From NCBI GenBank assembly GCA_024278695.1, contig JAJRSR010000211.1, positions 1 to 46,632 on the forward strand: a stretch of DNA of 46,632 nucleotides. Reading direction: 5' to 3'. The notes under the pieces are model-generated. The model did no database searches. It was not told the DNA's origin and saw only the letters and a list, made by a program, of their open reading frames with translations. Each line of letters opens with the position of its first letter. Position 1 is the stretch's first letter. A program made the position numbers and the translations under genes. Shown in pieces: positions 7,649 to 15,223 of this stretch. Source of the stretch: Planctomycetota bacterium (lineage in GTDB: Bacteria; Planctomycetota; Phycisphaerae; UBA1845).

Positions 7649-8674
7649 ATGGGTTTCGTGGCGACGACGATTCTACTCGTGGCGGTGCAGGTGGCATGCC
7701 TGTCGGGTGATGGCGCGACGTTTGATCCCTGGCGGGATCGGGCTACCTATGCCATTACCTATACCGCTGATGTGTCCGGGTTGATAGGGGGTGGCGCTGG
7801 AGTTGCGGACGGTTCTGGAGTTAGGGGCAGTTCTGGCGTTCGGGTTTGGATGCCGGTACCGGCAGATCGTGAGTACCAGACGGTAAGCGGTGTTCGCGTT
7901 GATGCGCCGTGGGCTCATCGGTTCACGAGGGATGCGGTTGGTAATCGATTTGTCTATGTTGAAGTCAAGCCGAACGAGGATGATCGAAAGATGATCGTGC
8001 TGCACGCGACGGTCGAACGCCGCCCGATGCGCAGCTCGTCTGCCGGGGACCGGGGCGGTCGCACGCCGGCTGATGCGAAGCGCTACCTACGCAGCTCGAC
8101 CCGAGTTCCCGTAACCGGGCTGATTGCCACGTTGGCCAAGCGCGTCGCGGGCAGTCGTAGCGGGCGCGGTGACAAGATTCGTTCGATTTATGATTATGTC
8201 GTTGGGACCATGCGGTACGACAAAACGGGCACGGGTTGGGGCGCGGGTGATGCTGTTTGGGCGTGTAGCTCGAAATACGGAAATTGCACTGATTTCCATT
8301 CACTGCTCATCGGGATGGCCCGGAGCCAGAAAATCCCCGCGCGGTTTGTGATTGGTTTCCCACTGAGTTCGGAGGCTGCCAGCGGTAGGGCGAAGGGGTA
8401 CCACTGCTGGGCCGAGCTTCAGCAATCGACGAGCGGGTGGTTTCCGGTCGATGCGAGCGAGGCGAAGAAGTCTGACCGTTCAGATGCCTACTTCGGCGTC
8501 GTACCAAGCGATCGGATCGAGTTTACGATGGGTCGCGACTTGGTGCTCAACCCGCCACAAGCCGGTGAGCCGCTTAACTTCTTCATCTATCCGTATGCTG
8601 AAGTAGACGGAAACGCCGTCACCGTTCCGTGGACACTTGTCTACGAGCGAATCAAGGCGGTGCCGGACCGGTAA
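7649..8674 (+). CDS. Transglutaminase-like cysteine protease-fold protein
   Basis: This 341-residue protein starts at the first ATG after an in-frame stop at 7637-7639. The N-terminus (GFVATTILLVAVQVAC) resembles a signal peptide or lipoprotein signal. Residues about 31-135 form a beta-rich lead domain with a glycine-rich insertion, probably from local DNA repetition. The transglutaminase-like core follows with its full catalytic triad: Cys213 in YGNCTDF, His252 in GYHCWAE and Asp268 in FPVDASE. Bacterial members are usually proteases or peptide-bond modifying enzymes acting outside the cytoplasm. It lies 110 bp after the PrsW-like gene in the same direction. The substrate cannot be told from sequence. 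Confidence 0.92.
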   Translation: MGFVATTILLVAVQVACLSGDGATFDPWRDRATYAITYTADVSGLIGGGAGVADGSGVRGSSGVRVWMPVPADREYQTVSGVRVDAPWAHRFTRDAVGNRFVYVEVKPNEDDRKMIVLHATVERRPMRSSSAGDRGGRTPADAKRYLRSSTRVPVTGLIATLAKRVAGSRSGRGDKIRSIYDYVVGTMRYDKTGTGWGAGDAVWACSSKYGNCTDFHSLLIGMARSQKIPARFVIGFPLSSEAASGRAKGYHCWAELQQSTSGWFPVDASEAKKSDRSDAYFGVVPSDRIEFTMGRDLVLNPPQAGEPLNFFIYPYAEVDGNAVTVPWTLVYERIKAVPDR

Positions 8675-8733
8675 CGGTCAGAGGCGTGGGGTGTGTTTCT
8701 TTCTTTTGGGGGGAGCCGTTGCCGGGAAAGCTT

Positions 8734-8940
8734 CTACGCCAGGACGTCGAGGCTGCCGTTCTTGCCGCCCGTCCCGGTTGATTGGCTGTCGTTATCGGAT
8801 GCGCCGTTGAGAAGATTCAGGACCATCTCGCCTTGGGCTTTGGCCGCGTCGTTGACCTTGACGGCGACAGCCGTGCCGATTTTCTGCTGTGTGACCGATT
8901 GCTGAAAGCTACTGATGGTTGCTGCGGATGGGATTTCCAT
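8734..8940 (-). CDS. YjfB-family putative motility protein
   Basis: This 68-residue protein matches the small YjfB family (putative motility protein). It has a short N-terminal helix (SSFQQSVTQQKIG), the stretch AVAVKVNDAAKAQGEMVLNLL, which is the family core, and a disordered Ser/Gly/Asn-rich tail. YjfB genes often lie in flagellar regulons, so the host may be motile at some stage, but no other flagellar gene is present here. The ATG at 8940 has only a weak purine-rich element upstream. About 200 bp separate it from the next gene on the same strand; no clear sigma-28 promoter was found there. Confidence 0.78.
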   Translation of the reverse strand: MEIPSAATISSFQQSVTQQKIGTAVAVKVNDAAKAQGEMVLNLLNGASDNDSQSTGTGGKNGSLDVLA

Positions 8941-9138
8941 GTCGTGCTCGCTTCTGCTGGATCGTTCGTTGCGCTATTCCGTTTCCGATGTCGGCCTCCG
9001 CCACTGAGGGCGCGAGCCGTCTCATGTCTCTTCGACAGGAATAGGACGCGGGTTGTGCTTGTCGCTGCGGTAACGGATCGCGAGATTATTTTGCTGATGT
9101 TTTCGGACGCGGACCGAGCGACGGCTGGCCGGGATCGA

Positions 9139-9987
9139 TCAGCTATGATTGCCGGACCAGAGCATCGGGGCGGCCACTGCCCCATACGTCTCCGGTCGGC
9201 GGTCGCGCAGGAACGGGAACATCATGCGGGCTTTGGTCACGGTTGATTTTTCTAGCTGTACCGTGAGCGTCTGGTTTGGCTTGTCATCGAGCGCGCTAAC
9301 CACCTGCCCGAGTGGGTCGATCACCATGGATTGCCCGAGAAACGAGAGCGGGTCTTCGTTGCCCGAGCGGTTGGCCATGGCGATGTAAACGCCGTGCGTG
9401 ACGGCGGCAGCCTGCATTTCAAACTGATAAGTATCGGCAAAGGGTTCCGAGGCGGCGACGGCCGTCGGCACGAGGACATACTCGGCACCCTGCATGATGA
9501 AGCTGCGAAACACCTCAGGGAAGTGCCGGTCGTAGCAGATGGCCACGCCAAAACGCCAGCCCTCTAGCTCGAACACGTGGTAGGTGTCTTGTCCCGGTGC
9601 GTAGTAAAACTTTTCGTTGTAGCCCGGCTCCTCCGAGAGGTGCATCATACGCTGGCGACCGACGTACACCCCTTTGCGATCAATCACGACGCTGCTATCG
9701 AAGCAGAGGTGTTCCCGTGATAGCTCATAGTGGTTGTATACGATTGCGATGTCGTGCTGACGGGCGAGCTCCTGAAACCATGCCATCGTGACGCCGGGAA
9801 TCGGCTCGGCGAGGTCGAAGTATTCATACTTATGCGGTACGCGTGGGAAGAACTCAAGAACCGACATCTCGGGGAAGAGAACGATGTCCGATTTTTGTCC
9901 GGCTGCTTCTTCGACGAGCTTGGCAACGCGAGCCTTGTTGGCTTCGATGTCCGGCGTGCTGTGGTTTTGTGCTACGGTGACTTTCAT
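9139..9987 (-). CDS. Nitrilase-superfamily (carbon-nitrogen hydrolase) protein lacking the catalytic Lys
   Basis: The likely start is the ATG at 9987 (MKVTVAQ, 282 residues); ATG 9993 and the ORF-track TTG at 10038 are alternatives. The sequence follows the N-carbamoylputrescine amidase/beta-ureidopropionase branch: Glu40 in FPEMS, EKFYYAPG, nucleophile Cys151 in AICYDRHFPE, and the late segment GNEDPLSFLGQS. The catalytic lysine, normally in RKMH, is replaced: the sequence reads RQRMMHL, with Met114 at that position (ATG where AAG would be expected). The Glu-Lys-Cys triad is near-universal in active members, so classical amidase activity is doubtful. The cysteine and overall length are preserved, so the gene is not obviously decaying. 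A non-catalytic or altered function is possible. Confidence 0.9.
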   Translation of the reverse strand: MKVTVAQNHSTPDIEANKARVAKLVEEAAGQKSDIVLFPEMSVLEFFPRVPHKYEYFDLAEPIPGVTMAWFQELARQHDIAIVYNHYELSREHLCFDSSVVIDRKGVYVGRQRMMHLSEEPGYNEKFYYAPGQDTYHVFELEGWRFGVAICYDRHFPEVFRSFIMQGAEYVLVPTAVAASEPFADTYQFEMQAAAVTHGVYIAMANRSGNEDPLSFLGQSMVIDPLGQVVSALDDKPNQTLTVQLEKSTVTKARMMFPFLRDRRPETYGAVAAPMLWSGNHS

Positions 9988-10056
9988 GCCCATACTCTGC
10001 GCGTGGTACCGCGCAATGTCAACGGTCTTGGTTCGCAACCGTGAGCGTTCGACACG

Positions 10057-10971
10057 CTACGCCGTGCCGTAAAATGGCTTGGCGCTGAGACCGGTTCGCG
10101 CTTCGATTAGACTAACGATGGCGTCCACCTCGGCAGCGGCAAGCGGCGTGACGAACGCCTCGGCCGGTGCACGTGCGACAGTGTAAACTTGTACGTCGCT
10201 GATCTTACCGCCCGCTTGTAGAATCTCGTGGAGTCTTCCGACGTAGGCGTCAAGCTCGGGTTCGCTCGGTGCCGTTCCGTCTAACCGAAGAAACATGGAT
10301 TGAATCACGATGGGTCGCACACTGGCCGCTGCGATGATGTTGTCGATCACATGTTGAAGCGGGTAGTTCGGGCGGTTGACCGCTTCGTAATACGTTTGCG
10401 TGCCGGCGTCGAGCTTGGCCCAGATCTCACCCGAGTTGGCGTCCATAATGCGAAGCCCACGCTCCGCGGCTGGTTTGGTCAGGTAGCACGCGTCGGTAAT
10501 GAGCACGAGCTTCACGTCGGCGAGATTCGCCTCGCCTTTTAGTCGGGCTGCGAGTTCGATCGACTCGGCGAAGACCTTGCAGGTGGTCGGTTCGCCGTCG
10601 CCGGAGAACGCGATGTCGTTCACCCGGCGCAGATCCTTGGGCACCGTCGAAAAGGCTTCATCTTCGAAAAGCCGGCCCGTGACGGCAAAGTCGATCATCG
10701 CTCCGAGTTCATCGCGCAGTCGTCCGAGGTCTACATCACGCACCTTCGGCGTTTTCGAGCGATCGACCTGGCAATAGACGCAATCGAAATTGCAGGCCGC
10801 GTCCGGGTTGAGGTTCACGCCGATGCTCAGTCCACGGCTGCGACGTGAGATCACCGGGTAAACGTAGTGGTTGTCGCGCCAGCCGCGCGAATGATCTCGG
10901 TATTGCGGCAGGGCGGTTCGGTTATTGTTCGAGGGTGCGATCGGGCATTCCTTCGTCGCGCTAGCTGTCAT
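10057..10971 (-). CDS. Radical SAM protein
   Basis: The chosen start is the ATG at 10971, giving 304 residues; the longer ORF-track form would read through the end of the TolC-like gene in another frame. The cluster-binding motif CxxxCxxC is CNFDCVYC (Cys60, 64, 67), preceded by LSIGVNLNPDAA. It is followed by the SAM-contact region FSGDGEPTTC and a partial TIM barrel (VKLVLITDAC, EIWAKLDAGT, VIQSMFLRLDG). The layout is like COG0731-type Fe-S oxidoreductases related to wyosine-synthesis enzymes, but the exact reaction is unknown. The start overlaps the end of the TolC-like gene by 11 nt, so the two are probably co-transcribed and coupled, although no functional link is obvious. Confidence 0.9.
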   Translation of the reverse strand: MTASATKECPIAPSNNNRTALPQYRDHSRGWRDNHYVYPVISRRSRGLSIGVNLNPDAACNFDCVYCQVDRSKTPKVRDVDLGRLRDELGAMIDFAVTGRLFEDEAFSTVPKDLRRVNDIAFSGDGEPTTCKVFAESIELAARLKGEANLADVKLVLITDACYLTKPAAERGLRIMDANSGEIWAKLDAGTQTYYEAVNRPNYPLQHVIDNIIAAASVRPIVIQSMFLRLDGTAPSEPELDAYVGRLHEILQAGGKISDVQVYTVARAPAEAFVTPLAAAEVDAIVSLIEARTGLSAKPFYGTA

Positions 10972-12700
10972 GGTCGAAGGGGAGCACGACGTTGTTGTAT
11001 CGTAGCAGCGTGCCCTTGGCGCGTTCGAGGTTGACCACGGCAATGTTATAGTCCACGACCGCCCGCAGCATGGCCCGGCGCGATTCCGCCAGCGCGCGGC
11101 GCGCGGCCAACTCACTGTTGAGTGTGTTGAGGTCTTTTCGTTCCTGCCTCGCGACGATTGAGTCAACCTCGCGGTGGCGTGCCTCGGCCGATTCAAAGCT
11201 CGGGGCGATCTGATCGAACGTGGTCGCGACCTGCCGGACGGCGAGGTTGATGTCCAGGATGACTTCCTCGAATGTCTGTTTTAAGGCGGCGACTTGTTGT
11301 TCGTGTTGCAATTGGGATCGCCGGTACACGGCACGCGGACCTCGGTTGCCAATAGGCATTTCGATTTCAACGCCGATCCGGTATTCCACGAAGTTGTAGG
11401 TGCTGGCGTTGTCGAATGATTCTGCGGAGTTCGTGGCGAGTCCGGTCGATGCCGTCCTGAAGGTCAGATCAAATCGCGGTAATTCGGCACTCTTGGCTTG
11501 CCCAACGGCGATGCGAGCGCTGGCCACGCGGAGCTCTTGCTCGTGAATTTCCGGACGATGTTCCAACCCCGACTGGACTTCAGCCAGCGGGTCCACCACG
11601 AGCCGCGTGAGGTTGGGAAGGTCCGTCGGGATGATCTCGATGGTGTCGGCCAGGTCGATGTCGTCGCTGTTCATCAGCGCGATTAACTGATCTTCGGCGT
11701 CAAAGACGTTGGCCAGCCGCCGAACGAACGCCGTACGCTCTTGTTGCAGGTTGGCTTGGGTCGCGGAAAGTTGCACGGCGTTCACATCGAAGTCGCGCCG
11801 GGCCTGTAGAAACACCAGGATCTGCTCGAACTGTGCCAAGAGCCTGGCACTAATCACGACGTCGGCTCTGGCTTGCACCAAACGCCAGTACGCTTCCTCG
11901 GTCTGCCGGAGCACGTCTCGAACTTGGCGATGAAACGCATACTTGCTCACCCGGCGATCGTTCTTTCGAAGACGAATGATGGATTGCGTTACGTCAACGC
12001 CGAAATTGCGGAGCAACGGCTGCCGAATATCGAGCACGAGTCCCGTCACATATTCCGGGTTGATGGTTTGAAAGCTCAGCGTAGTTTTTGTACGGTTGAG
12101 TTCCCAACTGGCTGAAATCGTAGCACCCGTGGGGAGCGCCTTGCGTATGCCGGCCGCGAGGGACGTGAGATCGACATCGTTCGCCTGAAGCGCGGACGCC
12201 GTGGGGCGGTCAATGTTGTTCTTGATCGCGTTGGCGAAGAACGTCGCGTCAAACGCCGCCTCCGCCTCAATGACGCGCGTGGTTTCCACGGCCGGGTTGA
12301 ACCGTTGCACGTCGATGGCGTAGTTGTTGGCCAACGCTCGTCGAAGCGCCGCCTCCAGGGAGAGTTCCAGGATCTCCTGGCGGCAAATCGGGCTGGCTAT
12401 TTCCAGCGTTCGCTCGATGAATTTCACGCGGCTCTTTTCCCCGCGCTCGCGAAGCGTTTCGAGGCGTTTCAGAGCGGCCTCACGGTTGATGGAAGGGTCC
12501 GGCGTGTGCCAGCGCAGCCGTTCAATCGGAAGCGAATCACCTTGAGACAGGACCGGGGTGACTTTCCTTGCGTTCGTGCCCGCAGGCTCCGCGCCTTGTG
12601 CGAAGCTCGACGCCCCCAGAGAGAGTAGCAGCGCCATTGCCGTCAGTGAGTATGATCGAAAGATTCGATAGGCCGAAGTCGGGTCGTCTGTTCGACGCAT
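10961..12700 (-). CDS. TolC-family outer-membrane efflux-type protein
   Basis: The start is the ATG at 12700 with GGAG about 9 nt upstream, giving 579 residues; two earlier in-frame ATGs lack such a site. A signal peptide is clear (SYSLTAMALLLSLGASSFAQG, cleaved near residue 36). The rest is long amphipathic helices and short strands typical of TolC: ALRRALANNYAIDVQ, a run of strand pairs, then heptad-rich helices such as EEAYWRLVQARADV. The end pattern LNSELAARRALAESRRAML...YNIAVVNLERAKGTLL is characteristic of TolC-type proteins. TolC trimers form outer-membrane channels for type I secretion or efflux, normally with a membrane-fusion protein and a pump. Neither is adjacent here, only a radical SAM gene downstream. 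Confidence 0.92.
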   Translation of the reverse strand: MRRTDDPTSAYRIFRSYSLTAMALLLSLGASSFAQGAEPAGTNARKVTPVLSQGDSLPIERLRWHTPDPSINREAALKRLETLRERGEKSRVKFIERTLEIASPICRQEILELSLEAALRRALANNYAIDVQRFNPAVETTRVIEAEAAFDATFFANAIKNNIDRPTASALQANDVDLTSLAAGIRKALPTGATISASWELNRTKTTLSFQTINPEYVTGLVLDIRQPLLRNFGVDVTQSIIRLRKNDRRVSKYAFHRQVRDVLRQTEEAYWRLVQARADVVISARLLAQFEQILVFLQARRDFDVNAVQLSATQANLQQERTAFVRRLANVFDAEDQLIALMNSDDIDLADTIEIIPTDLPNLTRLVVDPLAEVQSGLEHRPEIHEQELRVASARIAVGQAKSAELPRFDLTFRTASTGLATNSAESFDNASTYNFVEYRIGVEIEMPIGNRGPRAVYRRSQLQHEQQVAALKQTFEEVILDINLAVRQVATTFDQIAPSFESAEARHREVDSIVARQERKDLNTLNSELAARRALAESRRAMLRAVVDYNIAVVNLERAKGTLLRYNNVVLPFDHDS

Positions 12701-12802
12701 GAAAACTTGCTCCGCAGTGGGCTCTGTCATTGTGGTCAGCGCGACACAGGTCTCGGGCACCGGTTAATGACCGGGGAGGCCGCCGACCCTTGACGCGGGC
12801 AT

Positions 12803-12830
12803 GGTATCCGGCGGTTGCGCGTGCCGTCAA
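12803..12830 (-). promoter_or_regulatory. Possible promoter for the TolC-like gene
   Basis: On the minus strand TTGACG is followed after 16 bp by GATACC. The -35 box is good (5/6) but the -10 box is weak (3/6). Transcription would start about 95 nt before the TolC-like ATG. The rest of the 294-bp divergent spacer shows nothing else I can support. Confidence 0.35.
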
Positions 12831-12994
12831 TCGCCAATGCCTAAAGAGTCTGATTTTCTGACAACAAACGACGGTGTGCGGTTTGTTTTTGAGACGCTGT
12901 GAAATTGTTGTGCGATTGGCTAGGATGGGGGGCTGGGCCGACCGTGTTGCCCAAATGATGCTTGAGCCGTTTGAGGCAAGAGGTGCCCGAAATC

Positions 12995-13768
12995 ATGATC
13001 CGACGAATCGTACGACAACCCATGGATGATCTGCTGGCCTGCATGGAGCCGTTGTTTCGCGTGCGAAATCCGCTGCCGATCTTCATTCCCATGCTGGCGA
13101 CGATGATCGCTACCTGGATCCTCTACGTGCCCATCCACGAACTGGCCCATGCCTACGGATGCCTCTGGACCGGTGGCGAGGTCACTGAGCTGCAAATCTC
13201 GGCAAGATACGGTGGGGCGTTCTACGCGAAGTATTTCGACTTCATCGTAACAGAATCCGACTATGCCGGTCGGCTCTCCGGCTTTGATACCCACGGCTCT
13301 GATTGGGTCTACCTCGCGACGGTGTTCCTGCCGTTTGTCATGTCGGTGGTTTTTGGTGTGCCGTTGCTGAAGGCCCTACGGGGGCGTCGCCGACCCATGC
13401 TGTTCGGGGCGGCCATCGTCCTGGGTCTTGCGCCATTTTACAACCTTACGGGGGATTACCTGGAAATGGGCTCGATCATGGTGACCCGCGTGGCCACAGG
13501 GAGCCTCGCCGATCCTGCAGCGTATGCAGGCATCCGTTCTGATGACGTGTTCAAGCTGGTTACGGACATCGTTACGAAGCCGGCCGAGCTCGGCTTGGAT
13601 TCACCCGGAAAGATCGCTATCGGCTCGGTGCTGAGCATCATCTCGATGGGGGTGGCGCTGTCGTTGTCGTTTCTGACCTACTGGGCCGGGCATCTTTTCT
13701 CTATGGTGCTGGGCGTACGGGGCCACGTTCGTCCGGAAGCCAAAGCAATATCGGACCGCAAGCGCTAA
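12995..13768 (+). CDS. HExxH integral membrane protein (M50-like)
   Basis: The ATG at 12995 has GAGGTG 9 nt upstream and gives 257 residues; the ORF-track TTG start is less likely. A hydrophobic segment (FIPMLATMIATWILYVPI, residues about 30-47) runs straight into HELAHAYG (His48, Glu49, His52), an HExxH zinc motif at a membrane helix as in site-2 (M50) proteases. Three further hydrophobic segments follow (VYLATVFLPFVMSVVFG, MLFGAAIVLGLAPF, VLSIISMGVALSLSFL). GDYLEMG near residue 153 could supply a third ligand, but the usual M50 NPDG-type motif is not evident. It may be a protease or only a metal-binding relative. It lies 40 bp before rsfS. Confidence 0.82.
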   Translation: MIRRIVRQPMDDLLACMEPLFRVRNPLPIFIPMLATMIATWILYVPIHELAHAYGCLWTGGEVTELQISARYGGAFYAKYFDFIVTESDYAGRLSGFDTHGSDWVYLATVFLPFVMSVVFGVPLLKALRGRRRPMLFGAAIVLGLAPFYNLTGDYLEMGSIMVTRVATGSLADPAAYAGIRSDDVFKLVTDIVTKPAELGLDSPGKIAIGSVLSIISMGVALSLSFLTYWAGHLFSMVLGVRGHVRPEAKAISDRKR

Positions 13769-13808
13769 CGGGGTGTTGCAGGGACGCTCATTGGAGTATA
13801 CTGATTCC

Positions 13809-14174
13809 GTGCCGAGCACAGATGCATCCCAATTTGCCATTGAGCTAGCCCGAATCGCTTCGGATATGAACGCGAGCGATGTGCTGGCGATGGACCTGCG
13901 CGGCATCAGCCCCGTGACGGACATGACCGTCATCTCCACCGGTACGTCGGATCGGCAGATGCGCGGCTTGGCCGACGCCGTTGTGGCGTATGGCAAGAAC
14001 GTCGGTCGTCGTCCGTTTGGGTTGGCCGGTTACGACGGCGGCACCTGGATCGTGATCGATTTCATCGACGTCGTGTTCCACGTCTTCGGCAAAGCCCACC
14101 GTGAGTATTTCGACCTGGAGCTGCTCTGGGGCGACGCGCCAAGAATCGACTGGGTTCGGTCAGAGTCGGCCTGA
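13809..14174 (+). CDS. rsfS: Ribosomal silencing factor RsfS
   Basis: RsfS binds L14 on the large subunit and blocks joining of the subunits when nutrients are short. The family core is complete: ASDVLAMDLRGISPVTDM, STGTSDRQMRGLAD, DGGTWIVIDFIDVVFHVF and the end REYFDLELLWGDA. The GTG at 13809 gives 121 residues, close to family length, with a rather distant GGAG (12 nt); the ORF-track TTG at 13773 is possible. In many bacteria rsfS sits next to nadD. Here the enzyme encoded convergently downstream is CoaD, a different nucleotidyltransferase, with a repeat-rich spacer between. Confidence 0.94.
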   Translation: MPSTDASQFAIELARIASDMNASDVLAMDLRGISPVTDMTVISTGTSDRQMRGLADAVVAYGKNVGRRPFGLAGYDGGTWIVIDFIDVVFHVFGKAHREYFDLELLWGDAPRIDWVRSESA

Positions 14175-14191
14175 GCTTGAGGGTGCCCTAT

Positions 14192-14225
14192 GGTGCCGTT
14201 GGTGAGGGGGTGCCGTTGGTGAGGG
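14192..14225 (+). repeat. Exact 17-bp tandem duplication
   Basis: GGTGCCGTTGGTGAGGG occurs twice with no spacing, 18 bp after the rsfS stop and directly before the ~80-bp dispersed repeat. Confidence 0.9.
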
Positions 14226-14226
14226 G

Positions 14227-14320
14227 CAGGCCCGGCGCACATTAAGTTCCTTTTGCCAAGTTCCTTTTGCCGCAAGGACTTGTATCAAGAACTCGTTGTT
14301 CCATCCGACCATTTCGCTCT
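14227..14320 (+). repeat. ~80-bp dispersed repeat, copy 1 (with 14-bp internal duplication)
   Basis: Apart from an inserted exact second copy of AAGTTCCTTTTGCC (14244-14257 and 14258-14271), this copy matches 34541-34620 at 76 of 80 positions. On the minus strand it contains a short frame beginning ATG with GWNNEFL and QVLAAKGT. In this copy the 14-bp duplication shifts the frame past the stop used in copy 2. Both copies lie in spacers. No mobile-element ends or target duplications are visible. Confidence 0.88.
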
Positions 14321-14535
14321 TCTTTGTCATGCGAACCGCCATACCGACGGTCGTCGCACCCGGCCATGCCCCTTCTCGGATGTCTGATGTTGCCGGTATG
14401 GATCGCTTCGGTTTGCCAAGGATGGTCACGCATGTTTCGACGCACGGATTCGCAAGCGACGTTCGGTTCGCTCAACGTTCTCACTATCGCAATTACCGCT
14501 GCGTCGGTTGAGCCCCAATGCGTTGCCGCTTGCCC

Positions 14536-15048
14536 TTACGCTTTGCGTTTCGACAGCCGTTCCTTTAGCCGTCGGGCGACGTCTAGCGGGACGAGTCTTG
14601 CCAGGTGTTCGGAGTCGTATTGGCCGATCTCTACGATCTGTTTGATGAGCGTGCTGGAGGTGAGGACGTGTTGGTCGCTTGTCATGAGGAATACCGTTTC
14701 GATGTCGCCGATGATGCGGTTGGTCGTGGCGATTTCCAACTCCGCGTGAAGATCTACCGAGTCGCGGATGCCGCGAAGGATCACGCGGGCACCGACCTGA
14801 CGCGCGTACTCGACCGTGAGGCCGGTGTACGTTTGGACCTCGACGCTCGGAAAGTCTCCGGTGTGGGCGGTCAACATCTCCGCGCGTTCCTTGGCCGTGA
14901 ACACCTGCGCCTTCATCGGGTTGTGCCCGACCGCGACGATGAGCTTTGCGTAGAGCCGCGACGCACGCTTGATGATGTCGATATGCCCGTACGTCATTGG
15001 GTCAAACGCACCGGGAAAGACGGCTAGGTTGGACTGCGTTTCGGACAC
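14536..15048 (-). CDS. coaD: Phosphopantetheine adenylyltransferase
   Basis: CoaD transfers AMP from ATP to 4'-phosphopantetheine, the fourth step of coenzyme A synthesis, as a cytoplasmic hexamer. The 170-residue protein has the nucleotidyltransferase start VFPGAFDPMTYGH, with the HxGH-type motif as TYGH. It also has the pantetheine-loop region TGLTVEYARQVGA, RGIRDSVDLHAELE, and the C-terminal TSSTLIKQI in place of the common ISSSxIRE. The start is the GTG at 15048 with GGAGGT 5 nt upstream. It is transcribed divergently from pyrD. No other CoA gene is adjacent. Confidence 0.96.
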   Translation of the reverse strand: MSETQSNLAVFPGAFDPMTYGHIDIIKRASRLYAKLIVAVGHNPMKAQVFTAKERAEMLTAHTGDFPSVEVQTYTGLTVEYARQVGARVILRGIRDSVDLHAELEIATTNRIIGDIETVFLMTSDQHVLTSSTLIKQIVEIGQYDSEHLARLVPLDVARRLKERLSKRKA

Positions 15049-15135
15049 GGGGTACCTCCGAGTATTTCGCCAGCCGGGATTCTAAACCGATCTCGTTGTG
15101 AGTCCAAGGGCATGCGTTGGACGCCTCCCATCCGC

Positions 15136-15174
15136 CGATTTGCGTTTCCCGCAGATAAAGCCACGGGCCACCCG
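15136..15174 (+). repeat. ~40-bp intergenic repeat, copy A
   Basis: One of six related elements with the pattern CGATTyGyGTTTCCCGCAG followed by a TAAAGCCACGGGCCACCC-like half. It lies in the coaD-pyrD spacer, 50 bp before the pyrD ATG. That supports the short pyrD start over the ORF-track one, which would translate the repeat. Confidence 0.75.
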
Positions 15175-15223
15175 TTGCTCGAACGATGTTGACACATGGT
15201 GCGTGCCGGATGATCCTGCGGCC

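Larger units (their letters stand above)
14175..14535. other. Convergent rsfS-coaD spacer made largely of repeats
   Basis: This 361-bp spacer lies between two converging genes. Its left third holds an exact 17-bp tandem duplication and one copy of an ~80-bp dispersed repeat with an internal 14-bp duplication (listed separately). From 14321 to 14535 I see nothing recognisable. The minus-strand ORFs in the track run through the repeat and are not supported as genes, apart from a possible very short peptide. Confidence 0.6.

Noticed and set aside
8941-9138. Sigma-28 flagellar promoter before the YjfB-like gene
   Set aside because: A GCCGACAT element resembles the -10 box but there is no TAAA-type -35 at the right distance.
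14160-14429. 89-residue minus-strand ORF across the dispersed repeat
   Set aside because: Its length depends on the 14-bp duplication that shifts the frame; only the short shared peptide might be real.
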